A stretch of DNA of 64,000 bases from Hyalangium versicolor. GTDB taxonomy: Bacteria; Myxococcota; Myxococcia; Myxococcales; Myxococcaceae. The stretch is taken from positions 1-64,000 of the forward strand of contig NZ_JAHXBF010000045.1 in NCBI RefSeq assembly GCF_020103695.1. The letters run 5' to 3'. How positions within the stretch are numbered: the first letter of the stretch is position 1; each line of letters begins with the position of its first letter. A model generated the notes under the pieces. That model saw only the letters and a program-made list of their open reading frames with translations. It had not been told where the DNA came from and ran no database searches. Position numbers and translations under genes: made by a program. This document shows, piece by piece, positions 33,363 to 41,271 of the stretch.

Positions 33363-33809
33363 TTACACCTGGGTCTTCACGACATCTTTGAGGCCGCTGG
33401 TGGCCTTCTCGACGACCTTGCTCGTCAGATCCAACTCCATCGTGTACTTGTACATGGAGGCCTGCAGCGACAGCAGCTCGCTGTTCGAGAGCTGCTGCCC
33501 CGACACTCCCGCGCCGATCAGCTGGTCCAACCGCAACTGTCCCTGCTCCAGCTCGCTCACCACGTGGGACACCATGTTCAACACGGGCCTCTCCGTCTTC
33601 GCCACGCCCTCCACCGTGTGCACCGGCTCCGGCCCCTGGACGGACTCCGTCTGGCGCGCGGCGTCAGGGCCGCTCGCGGCCTGCGCCTTGTCCGCGAGCA
33701 CCGCGTCAAACTTCGACTCGCCCGGCTTGCTCCCCTGCGGCACGGTTTGATCCGGCGGCTTCGGCTGCACGAGCTGCGCTGCGGCAATTCCTGTCATCGG
33801 ACCCGTCAT
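33363..33809 (-). CDS. Type III secretion inner-rod-like (SctI/YscI-like) protein
   Basis: A 148-residue protein. The N-terminal 80 residues are Pro/Ala/Gln-rich and flexible, and the last 60 form an amphipathic helical hairpin with SNSELLSLQASMYKYTME then VVEKATSGLKDVVKTQV. This LLxLQ...Y...vEl..KvV.Ka...v..lvKtQ pattern matches the C-terminus of SctI inner-rod subunits, which line the type III secretion needle base. The ATG at 33809 has AGGAG 8 nt upstream. No other type III gene is in the window, so it is an orphan or a rod-like protein used elsewhere. The assignment rests on the short C-terminal pattern only. Confidence 0.55.
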   Translation of the reverse strand: MTGPMTGIAAAQLVQPKPPDQTVPQGSKPGESKFDAVLADKAQAASGPDAARQTESVQGPEPVHTVEGVAKTERPVLNMVSHVVSELEQGQLRLDQLIGAGVSGQQLSNSELLSLQASMYKYTMELDLTSKVVEKATSGLKDVVKTQV

Positions 33810-33888
33810 GGCTCTGGCTCCTGTCATGTGTTGGCGGATCCGCAGTATCCCCGCAGCGGCTGACACCCTCGGGCGCTACACTGGCGGC

Positions 33889-34917
33889 ATGCTGCAGGCC
33901 CTCGCGCTGCTGACCTCCTCCCTCCTGGCCCAGGCTCCCTCCACTCCCACCCCTCCGGTGGAGGTGAAGCTGCCGTTCGTCACCACCCTCCACGTCGAGA
34001 ACGACATCCTCGCCAAGAGCGATCGCTTCTATTCGAACGGCATCCGCATCGAGCACTATGGTGAGTACGACCGATGCCGGCAGCTCGCGCAGGCGCTCCG
34101 ACTCCCCGACAACCTGCAACACCGCTACCTCTGTGGTGGCTTGCTGGCGCAGAACATGTACACGCCCAGCCACATCGTCCCGCGCTCCAATGAGGAGATC
34201 TTTCCTGATCCGAATGACCGCCCCTATGGCGGATGGCTCCATGGAGGCATTCTCTTCCAGCACCTCTATGCAGCAGAGACGCCCATTCACTCCTCCCGGC
34301 TCACGCTCCAGGCCACCGTGGGTGTCACGGGTCCCCCCTCAGGGGCCGCGCAGACCCAGCGCGGATGGCACTCGGCGCTGAACCACATCTTCGGCCGCAC
34401 CGTGGCGAGGCTCCCCGTCGGCTGGGAGCATCAGTTGCCCACCGAGCCTGCCTTCCACCTCTCCGCACTCCGTGAGCAGCCCTTGCTGTGGAGCCCCTAT
34501 GTGGATGCCACCTGGTCCGCGGGCGGGATGCTGGGCACCGTCTTCGTCAACGCAAGCGCCGGTGCCACGGTTCGCGTCGGGTTGCTCGCCCGGCCGTTCG
34601 GGCTCGCGCCCATCATGGCCTCCGTCTTCCAGACCCTGGAGGCGCGGGAGCGCGTCTGGGAGGCGTACTTCTTTGCTCGGGGACAGGGACGGCTGGTGGC
34701 GCGCAACCTGTTCCTCGATGGCACGCTCTTTCGCCAGAGCGTCAGCGTGCGCAAGACGCCCTTCGTGGGCGACAGTGAATTCGGCGCTGCCTTTCGTACT
34801 GGTGGATTTCAGCTCGACCTGAGCATGGTGTTCCGCTCACAGGAGATGGCCGAGCCTCCCAACCCCCGGCTCTCCGGCCACCGCTTCACCCAGCTCCAGC
34901 TCTCCTTCCTCCATTGA
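33889..34917 (+). CDS. LpxR-like lipid A deacylase family (DUF2219) outer-membrane protein
   Basis: A 342-residue protein with a short N-terminal signal (LQALALLTSSLLAQA) and an outer-membrane beta-barrel made of alternating amphipathic strands. Family motifs of LpxR/DUF2219 are clear: HVENDILAKSDRFYSNGI near residue 30 (the catalytic Asn-Asp and the following Tyr/Ser-Asn-Gly), QNMYTPSHI, DRPYGGWLHGG and LNHIFG, whose His fits the catalytic histidine. LpxR removes the 3'-acyloxyacyl chain from lipid A in Gram-negative outer membranes. The last residue is not the usual aromatic but the LQLSFLH strand is barrel-like. It is divergent from the SctI-like gene with a 79-bp gap. Confidence 0.75.
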   Translation: MLQALALLTSSLLAQAPSTPTPPVEVKLPFVTTLHVENDILAKSDRFYSNGIRIEHYGEYDRCRQLAQALRLPDNLQHRYLCGGLLAQNMYTPSHIVPRSNEEIFPDPNDRPYGGWLHGGILFQHLYAAETPIHSSRLTLQATVGVTGPPSGAAQTQRGWHSALNHIFGRTVARLPVGWEHQLPTEPAFHLSALREQPLLWSPYVDATWSAGGMLGTVFVNASAGATVRVGLLARPFGLAPIMASVFQTLEARERVWEAYFFARGQGRLVARNLFLDGTLFRQSVSVRKTPFVGDSEFGAAFRTGGFQLDLSMVFRSQEMAEPPNPRLSGHRFTQLQLSFLH

Positions 34918-34939
34918 GCACTCCTGTCATCAGGAGTGC
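34918..34939. terminator. Perfect hairpin spanning the convergent stop codons
   Basis: GCACTCCTG (34918-34926) and CAGGAGTGC (34931-34939) are exact inverted repeats around the 4-nt loop tcat. The structure begins right after the lipid A deacylase stop and covers the last three codons of the opposite RNA-repair gene, so it can terminate both transcripts. Confidence 0.75.
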
Positions 34940-37900
34940 GTGAGCTGGAGCGAGAGTGATGCGTCCGTCGGCCGATGGCTCCAGGTGAGGAAGGACTCGC
35001 GGAACTCTTCCACCGTTCGCATCAGTGGACTCCCCGGCTTTGATGAGAGGGCCTCGCTCGCTGCCGAGCCTCTCGTGGAGAGCCCGATGATGAACGGTCC
35101 CTCGGGCTGCGTGTTCGGGAGGGGCCTCGCGAAGAGCCGGCGGTCTCCCTCCAGGCGGTAAACCAGGGCCGTGAGGTGACCCAGCACCCAGCCCGCTGCC
35201 TTCTCTCGCGCCTCGGGCGAGGAGGCCTCGACGGACACCACCAGCCGCGTCGGCGCCTCTCGCGCGAAGTCCGTGGGTTCGAACACAGCCTCCCAGGCCG
35301 CAGTCGTTCCCTCGGCTCGCGCGCGCTGGATGCGCTCGCGTGCTCGGGCGAATTCCTCCCGGATCACCTGGAGCGTCGAGCGCGACACGTTGCGCGCCGT
35401 GTTGCGCGGAGGCAGCGCCGGAGCCACCACCGGCATCTGGTCTCGCTTACCGTTGGCGCTATAGCGCGCGGTCTCGGAGGTCACCGTCACCGATTGGGGC
35501 CACGGCCATGCCGCGAAGGTCTCGAAGAAGTACGCCAGCAGGCGCTCGTCCGTGCTCGCTGCTTCCCGAGGTGCTCGCATGCTCGCCCATGCCGCCATGA
35601 TCGACCACGAGAGCCCGCCCAGGTAGCCCAGCGCATGCGAGTACACCCCGCGCGCCTTGGCCCAGGCTCGCACGGCGCGCAGCACGGCTCGGAAACGATC
35701 CGCTCCCGCGCCTTCTCGCCCTACGGCTTCGAGCAAGGCATTCGTGTCCGCCCAGCCGTTCAGCGAGCGGAAGCCGGCGAGCTCCAGTTGCTCACCGTGA
35801 TGCGCCAGCAGCTCCGCGGGCGGGCTCGGGTCCACGCCCTCGGGGCAGCTCGCGTACGACACGTCGAAGTGCACGCCTCTGAGTGACAGCTTCACCAGGG
35901 GAATGGCAGCGTCGGCTACGAAGCGCCCACTCGCCGTGCTGTCGTCCTGGCTCAGCGCCTGGAGGAGGGTGCTAGCGAAGTCCTCTCGAGACAGCCTCGA
36001 AGGGCCTACCACCACACCGTCCACGTCGCTGCTCGCGCTCCCCGTACCCAGCAGATACGAGCCATACGGGTAGAGCCGCAGCCCCAGTCGCTCGCAAAGC
36101 GCTCCGAGCTGTGTCACCGCCGCCGTGCGCTTCTGGTGCGCTTCGTCGGACTCCCACTCACCGCGCGAAACCAGCACCTGCCGCAGCAGGCCCGTCTTCT
36201 CCTGGGAGGGACCCGTCCCCTCCGTCGGACCTGTCCGTATTGCCGGTTGCACCGCCCCGGTCCCTGGCGCTGAAGGTGGAGGGCTCGCTCCCGAACCGGG
36301 CCGTTTACCTCCGCCGAGCTGCACGCGGCGCCGCACCTCGAAGGGTTCTTCTCCGCGCCGGCTGATGAGACATATCTCGCGCGCCTCGAAGGTGAAGGGC
36401 TTCCAGTCCCGCTCCCACGCGGAGAGCGTCCGCCGGATCTCCGCAGGGCTCGAGCGCGGGAGCTGGCCGACGCTCAGGTGCGGTGTGAACCCGTTTTCCG
36501 ACTTGCGGCCCTGCTCGTCACATTGCGGCAGTGCCGCTTGCAGTGCCGCCTGCAATGACTTCAGCGCTCCATGCGGCCGGTCCTCCGGGCGCAGCCATGC
36601 CGTCATGCTGCCTCGGTGCTCGAAGTGGCTGAAGCCCGACAGCGTCACCTGGAAGGGCTCGAGGTTCCGCACGGCCTCCTCGAGGAGCGTCTCGGCCTCG
36701 GCGAAGTGCTCCTCCGGCACGAACGGATAGAGCAGCGTCACGTGCGGCATCCAACGCTCATACGTTCGGTCATGCTTCGAGCGCAGGGTCTCGATGGGAC
36801 CCCACAGCTCCTCCGGAGGAATGAGCACTACCGCGGCCTGATGCACCGGGGGCGCCGAGAGCACTCGCGGCGGGCTCTGCACGAGCTTCAGTGCCGGAGC
36901 CTCCCGCACCGCAGCGCCCCTCCGCAGCGTGCAGCTCAGCCCGAAGTGGTCCGATACATAGAGCGGATCGCCCCCGGGTGACGGCCGGCCCGAGAGCGGT
37001 TCCTCTCCAAAGAGGCTCACCTTCTCGGGCGCGAGCCGCCCCGAGGCCGACCTCACCAGCACGCGATCGAAGCGCTGGCTCAATCCGTAGGTCGTCGTGA
37101 GCGCGGCCATCGCGTTGCTCGCCGGATCGTATGTGTATCCCGCTTCCCCAGGCCGCAGCGTCTTCCAGGCATCGACGAAGCCCGCCTCTTCGAAAGGCTG
37201 GGCCTCGGGCGTGTTGTCGCCGAAGTTGAAGTCTCCCGCTACCACGAGGTCCACAGGCTCGGATCCTCGGGCCTCGAGCCCTCGCGCCCAGTCGACTAGA
37301 GTCTGGATCTGCGCGGCTCGCGCCGACCCCCCATGGGGATCCCGATTGCTCGTGAGGTGCAGCGTGGCCACCCACACCGAGCCTCCGCGCAGCGCAAGCT
37401 CTCCCGCGATGATGCGCTTGTCCCGGCTGAAGACAGACTGGCTCATCGAGGCGAAGGGGAAGCGCGACAGCAGCACCTGCCCGTACGGTGTAACGGTGGT
37501 GGCGGCAGGGCCCTCCGAGAGGAAGAAATGCTCGCGTACCCACGGGGTTGAGAGCAGCTCTTGGAGGAAGGGCTCCGTCACCTCCTGCAACGCGACGATG
37601 TCCGCGTCCACGAAGCGCAGCAGCGAGATGGCCGCCAGCGTGCGCCTCCGGGTGTCGAGCAGCTCCGGCTCGTACAAGTCGAACAGGACATTGAAGGTGG
37701 CGAGCGTCAGCTCCGCCGGAGCAGGGAGCGACTCGGGACTGCCGACGGTCAGTGATGCTTCGACCCAGGACGCCGTCTTCGCGTCGAAGCGATAGGAGGG
37801 GATCGGAGTGAAGGGGTGCTTCCCGGCGTGATGCGTCCGGGCTTGTTGCTGCGGGTGTGGCTGCGCGGGAACTGGCGCCTCGGATTCCTCCGTGGCCGGT

Positions 37901-38151
37901 GCCTTGGGAACCAGGCTGTCCAGCACGTCGAGGCGTTTGCGCCGATCCCACACCACCTCGGTGCCTCGGCGGAAATACCAGACGCGATGCCACGGGATCT
38001 CTCCGTCAGGGACGAAGGCCTCGAAGGGCATCTCCTCCATCTCTTCGGAGTGCGCGTCGTAGCCGATGACGAACTCGCGCGCGTCCAGTCGGGGATCCCA
38101 GCGGATGCGATGGTAGAGCTCGCGGCTGGTCGTGAAGCGATCCTGAGACAT
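34930..38151 (-). CDS. Multidomain RNA end-processing enzyme: MJ1316-EEP-2H-poly(A) polymerase
   Basis: A 1073-residue protein of four enzymatic modules. Residues 8-78 are an MJ1316 (former DUF504) RNA-end recognition domain with IPWHRVWYF and WDRRKRLD. Residues 148-410 are an endonuclease/exonuclease/phosphatase domain with N154, E190, H265, GDFN (306-309) and SDH (400-402). Residues 435-610 are a 2H phosphodiesterase (RNA ligase T-like) with HVT (470-472) and HLS (558-560). Residues 655-1010 are a eukaryote-type poly(A) polymerase: PYGSYLLGTGSASSDVDG with G697-S698, D709 and D711, the third aspartate D763 in HFDVSYA, and the central-domain blocks LRAVRAWAKARGVYS and LGYLGGLSWSIM. Comparable fusions are discussed in work on RNA repair in biological conflicts. 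Likely role: trim or open 2',3'-cyclic ends, process 5' or 3' phosphates, then add nucleotides. The ATG at 38151 has GAGAGGG upstream. Confidence 0.88.
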   Translation of the reverse strand: MSQDRFTTSRELYHRIRWDPRLDAREFVIGYDAHSEEMEEMPFEAFVPDGEIPWHRVWYFRRGTEVVWDRRKRLDVLDSLVPKAPATEESEAPVPAQPHPQQQARTHHAGKHPFTPIPSYRFDAKTASWVEASLTVGSPESLPAPAELTLATFNVLFDLYEPELLDTRRRTLAAISLLRFVDADIVALQEVTEPFLQELLSTPWVREHFFLSEGPAATTVTPYGQVLLSRFPFASMSQSVFSRDKRIIAGELALRGGSVWVATLHLTSNRDPHGGSARAAQIQTLVDWARGLEARGSEPVDLVVAGDFNFGDNTPEAQPFEEAGFVDAWKTLRPGEAGYTYDPASNAMAALTTTYGLSQRFDRVLVRSASGRLAPEKVSLFGEEPLSGRPSPGGDPLYVSDHFGLSCTLRRGAAVREAPALKLVQSPPRVLSAPPVHQAAVVLIPPEELWGPIETLRSKHDRTYERWMPHVTLLYPFVPEEHFAEAETLLEEAVRNLEPFQVTLSGFSHFEHRGSMTAWLRPEDRPHGALKSLQAALQAALPQCDEQGRKSENGFTPHLSVGQLPRSSPAEIRRTLSAWERDWKPFTFEAREICLISRRGEEPFEVRRRVQLGGGKRPGSGASPPPSAPGTGAVQPAIRTGPTEGTGPSQEKTGLLRQVLVSRGEWESDEAHQKRTAAVTQLGALCERLGLRLYPYGSYLLGTGSASSDVDGVVVGPSRLSREDFASTLLQALSQDDSTASGRFVADAAIPLVKLSLRGVHFDVSYASCPEGVDPSPPAELLAHHGEQLELAGFRSLNGWADTNALLEAVGREGAGADRFRAVLRAVRAWAKARGVYSHALGYLGGLSWSIMAAWASMRAPREAASTDERLLAYFFETFAAWPWPQSVTVTSETARYSANGKRDQMPVVAPALPPRNTARNVSRSTLQVIREEFARARERIQRARAEGTTAAWEAVFEPTDFAREAPTRLVVSVEASSPEAREKAAGWVLGHLTALVYRLEGDRRLFARPLPNTQPEGPFIIGLSTRGSAASEALSSKPGSPLMRTVEEFRESFLTWSHRPTDASLSLQLTHS

Positions 38152-38403
38152 GATGCAGACCCTCTCGAAACGGGGGACTCGGAGGGCCCTCGCTGCGGGG
38201 CCGGCACTCGCCGAGCGTACGCGGGGAGCAGCCCCGCGCGCGCACCCGACGGCCCCTTTGTCAGCAGGCTGACCGCCTCCGCCAGGCAGGAGTTTCCCTC
38301 TCACCTTCGTCGCCAGCTCCGCTCAAGCGCTACACCTCGGACAGAGATCTCCGAACCCATTGCGCGATTTCGAGGTGCGCGCATGTAGAAATGCGAGCTG
38401 TCC

Positions 38404-38428
38404 TCTTTTTCTTGGAATTCGAAAAAGA
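38404..38428. promoter_or_regulatory. A/T-rich perfect inverted repeat between divergent genes
   Basis: TCTTTTTC (38404-38411) and GAAAAAGA (38421-38428) form exact arms around a 9-nt centre containing GGAATTC. It lies in the 350-bp gap (38152-38501) between the RNA-processing gene and the VCBS lipoprotein gene, about 75 bp before the latter's ATG, in the most A/T-rich stretch of that gap, where its promoter is expected. It could be a regulator site. Nothing else recognisable is in the gap. Confidence 0.5.
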
Positions 38429-38501
38429 ATGATGGCTCACAATTGTCTTGGTTTGCGCATTGGGGAGCAGACCGGAAACGCCCAAGACAAGGAGACGCGA
38501 C

Positions 38502-41033
38502 ATGCCTTCGAGACGCGGCATTCCTGGAGTGACTCGCCTGGCCCGAGGGAAGTGGCTGGCGGCGCTGGTGGCTCTGGCAGTCGGTGGCGGATGCGACAAG
38601 CCCGGTGAGGAGGCGGCGGGCGGCGGAGGCGAGGTCCACGGTTCGGGCAGTCTCGCGGACAACTGCGAGGTGGTGCCTCCCTTCACTCCGAACTTCGAGC
38701 CGGAGCTGCAGTGGGCGTGGACGGGCAGCGAGGTACTGCCCGAGTTCAACCAGGTGATGATGACGCCGGCTGTTGTGGACGTGAACCAGGACGGCATCCC
38801 CGACATCATCTTCAGCTCCTTCCGGGATGCTCCGGGAGACGAGCTGGATTGGAAGGAGGGCGTGCTGCGCGCCATCAGCGGCGATGACGGGCACGACCTG
38901 TGGACCGTCACGGATCCGGCCTATCGCATCAAGGGCGCGGCCAGCATCACGGTGGGAGATATCGACAACGACGGGAAGGTGGAGATCTGCGGCATCCCGT
39001 ACAACGGGCGCGGCATCATCTGCTACGAGAACGACGGCGCCTTCAAGTTCCGGACGGCGGAGGACGCGCTCGACTACAACGAGTGGGGTGGCCCGTCGCT
39101 GGCGGATCTGGATGGCGATGGGACGGTGGAGATCCTCGACGGCAACCGCGTGTACAGCAACACGGGGGAGCTGAAGTGGGTGGGCTCGGACGGGATGGGC
39201 GGAGCGCAGTACACCGGCCCGGTCTCGTTCGCGGCGGACATCGACGGTGACGGCAAGCAGGAGGTCATCAACGGCCGCTCGGTGTATCGGTTTGACGGCA
39301 GCCTCAAGTGCGCCGCGACGACCCTCGACTCGGGCCTGTCGGCGGTGGGCAACTTCGATGCGGATCCCCAGGGCGAGATCGTCGTGTCAGGGTTTGGCAA
39401 GGTGAGCCTGCTGGATGACGACTGCACGGTGCTGTGGAGCAAGGACATCCCTGGGGGCTGCATCAACGGTTGCGGCGGTGCGCCCACCATCGCGGATCTC
39501 GATCACGACGACCATGCCGAGATCGCCGTGGTGGGGGAGAACTCCATCAGCGTCTTCGAGGCGGATGGCGCCCTGAAGTGGACGAGCACCGTTCAGGACT
39601 GGAGCTCTGGCAAGTCCGGCAGCTCGGCGTTCGACTTTGAGGACGATGGGCAGCTGGAGCTCGTCTACACGGATGAGGTGTCGCTGCGCATCTATGACGG
39701 AGCCACCGGCGCGGTGCGCTTCGAGACTCGGCACAGCACGGGCACCACCCACGAGAACCCCGTCATCGCGGATGTGGATGGAGACCTCGCCGCGGACATC
39801 GTGGTGGCGGCCAATGATCTGGCCTACCCGCCGTACCACGGCATCCGCGTGTACCACGACCGGCTGGAGGGCTGGGCTCGCACCCGGGGCGTGTGGAATC
39901 AGCACGCCTACTCCATCACCAACGTCAACAACGACGGCTCCATCCCCGCCCACCCGGTGAGCCACTGGCTGAAGCCGAAGCTCAATACGTTCCACTCCAA
40001 CGTGGCCAACTACTTTGGCGATGGCCCGAGCCCCTTCGCCGCTCCGGACCTCGCCGTCACTCAGGCGGCGGGCGCGTGCGATGGCGCCGTGCTGTCAATC
40101 GGTGCGAACGTGGTCAATCAGGGCGGTACTCCGGTGGCGGCAGGGCTGAAGGTCGCCTTCTATCTGGGCAACCCCGCTTCGGGCGGCTCGCTGCTGGGCG
40201 TGACGACGGTTACCGGGCCCATCGCGGCGGGCGAGAGCACGTTCGTCTCGCTGCTCGTGTCGCGGCTGGCGGCGGATGCCGAGATCTTCATCGTCGCGGA
40301 CGACGATGGCACCGGCGCGGGACGAGACCTCGAGTGCATCGAGAGCAACAACAGCGGCACCGCGGTCACCGTGGGGTGTGGCAGTGCGCCGGACGGTGGC
40401 ACGGGAGGTGATGGCGGCTCCGGCGATGGTGGCACTGGCAACCCGGATGGAGGCACGGGAGGTGATGGCGGCTCCGGTGATGGTGGCACTGGCAACCCGG
40501 ATGGAGGCACGGGCGGCGATGGTGGCACAGGCAACCCGGATGGAGGCACGGGCGGCGATGGCGGCACGGATGGAGGTAGCGGCGGTGGCTCCGATGGCGG
40601 TTGCGACCATGGTGGCGGCGGTGGCGGCCACGATGGGGATTGCGGTCATGATCACGACCATGATGGGGACTGCGATCACGACCACGACCATGACGGCGAT
40701 GGAGACTGCGACCACGATCATGACCATGACGATGACTGCGGTCATGACCACGACCATGATGGGCACTGCGACCACAACCACGACCACGATGGTGATGGGG
40801 ACTGCGACCACGACCATGATCACGACGGAAACTGCGGTCACGACCATGACCACCATGGCGGCTGCGGTCACGACCACAACCACGATGGGCACTGCGACCA
40901 CGGTGGCCACCATGGCGGCTGCAACCACGGCGGCGGAGGTGGCAATGGCGGTGGAGGGGGCGGCAACGGTGGTGGCGGTAACGGTGGCGGCGGGGGTGGA
41001 GGCGGAGGGGGCGGCTGCAACGGCGGCCATTGA
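38502..41033 (+). CDS. FG-GAP/VCBS beta-propeller lipoprotein with His-Asp-Cys metal-binding tail
   Basis: An 843-residue exported protein. An N-terminal signal ends at VGGGC, an imperfect lipobox. Residues 55-500 form a beta-propeller of FG-GAP/VCBS-type repeats, each with a Ca-binding-like D-x-D-x-D-G (VNQDGIPD, DIDNDGKVE, DLDGDGTVE, DIDGDGKQE, DLDHDDHAE, DVDGDLAAD). A CARDB-like domain follows (about 510-625). Then come GGTGNPDGG linker repeats (about 630-698), and finally a tail (700-843) of about eight (H/D)HDHDHDG-type units punctuated by twelve cysteines, ending in poly-Gly and CNGGH. The tail should bind many divalent metals (Zn, Ni, Cu or Co). AGGAG stands 8 nt before the ATG. Function is unknown; metal capture or adhesion at the surface is a reasonable guess. 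Confidence 0.85.
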   Translation: MPSRRGIPGVTRLARGKWLAALVALAVGGGCDKPGEEAAGGGGEVHGSGSLADNCEVVPPFTPNFEPELQWAWTGSEVLPEFNQVMMTPAVVDVNQDGIPDIIFSSFRDAPGDELDWKEGVLRAISGDDGHDLWTVTDPAYRIKGAASITVGDIDNDGKVEICGIPYNGRGIICYENDGAFKFRTAEDALDYNEWGGPSLADLDGDGTVEILDGNRVYSNTGELKWVGSDGMGGAQYTGPVSFAADIDGDGKQEVINGRSVYRFDGSLKCAATTLDSGLSAVGNFDADPQGEIVVSGFGKVSLLDDDCTVLWSKDIPGGCINGCGGAPTIADLDHDDHAEIAVVGENSISVFEADGALKWTSTVQDWSSGKSGSSAFDFEDDGQLELVYTDEVSLRIYDGATGAVRFETRHSTGTTHENPVIADVDGDLAADIVVAANDLAYPPYHGIRVYHDRLEGWARTRGVWNQHAYSITNVNNDGSIPAHPVSHWLKPKLNTFHSNVANYFGDGPSPFAAPDLAVTQAAGACDGAVLSIGANVVNQGGTPVAAGLKVAFYLGNPASGGSLLGVTTVTGPIAAGESTFVSLLVSRLAADAEIFIVADDDGTGAGRDLECIESNNSGTAVTVGCGSAPDGGTGGDGGSGDGGTGNPDGGTGGDGGSGDGGTGNPDGGTGGDGGTGNPDGGTGGDGGTDGGSGGGSDGGCDHGGGGGGHDGDCGHDHDHDGDCDHDHDHDGDGDCDHDHDHDDDCGHDHDHDGHCDHNHDHDGDGDCDHDHDHDGNCGHDHDHHGGCGHDHNHDGHCDHGGHHGGCNHGGGGGNGGGGGGNGGGGNGGGGGGGGGGGCNGGH
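40600..40935 (+). repeat. Tandem coding repeat for HDHDHDG-Cys units
   Basis: About 30-39-bp units built from cac/gat codons (e.g. DCGHDHDHDG, DCDHDHDHDGDG, HCDHNHDHDGDG) are repeated roughly eight times with drift at the residues between cysteine and the first histidine. A preceding block at 40390-40590 repeats the GGTGNPDGG module every 45-60 bp. Unit-number variation between strains would be expected. Confidence 0.85.
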
Positions 41034-41097
41034 GGCGATGGCCATCACGCCTCGCGTTGAAGGCTGACCCGGGGTGAGGAGGTCCTGATGTGCACGA

Positions 41098-41136
41098 GGG
41101 CTCGGGGCCAAGCATCGGCTCCGGGCCCTTCGTTTT
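41098..41136 (+). terminator. Rho-independent terminator
   Basis: GGGCTCGGGGCC (41098-41109) pairs along all 12 positions, two of them wobble pairs, with GGCTCCGGGCCC (41117-41128), leaving a 7-nt loop. TTCGTTTT follows. It lies 65 bp after the VCBS lipoprotein gene. Confidence 0.75.
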
Positions 41137-41271
41137 GGATGCCGCTGTGCCTATCGGCGGCAGCCCGCTCTGCAACTGAGTCGCAGTGGGGTAGAGGCTC
41201 CTCGCCTCGGGAAAGGGGCCGGCAATCTTCTCGTCGGCCCCTTGGCTCTCCCGAGGTGTTAGCTTCCCCTC

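Noticed and set aside
40095..41111. Minus-strand frame rich in Val, Ala, Met and Ile opposite the HDHD repeat
   Set aside because: It is an artefact of cac/gat repeats read in reverse; the sense frame continues the lipoprotein to a proper stop.
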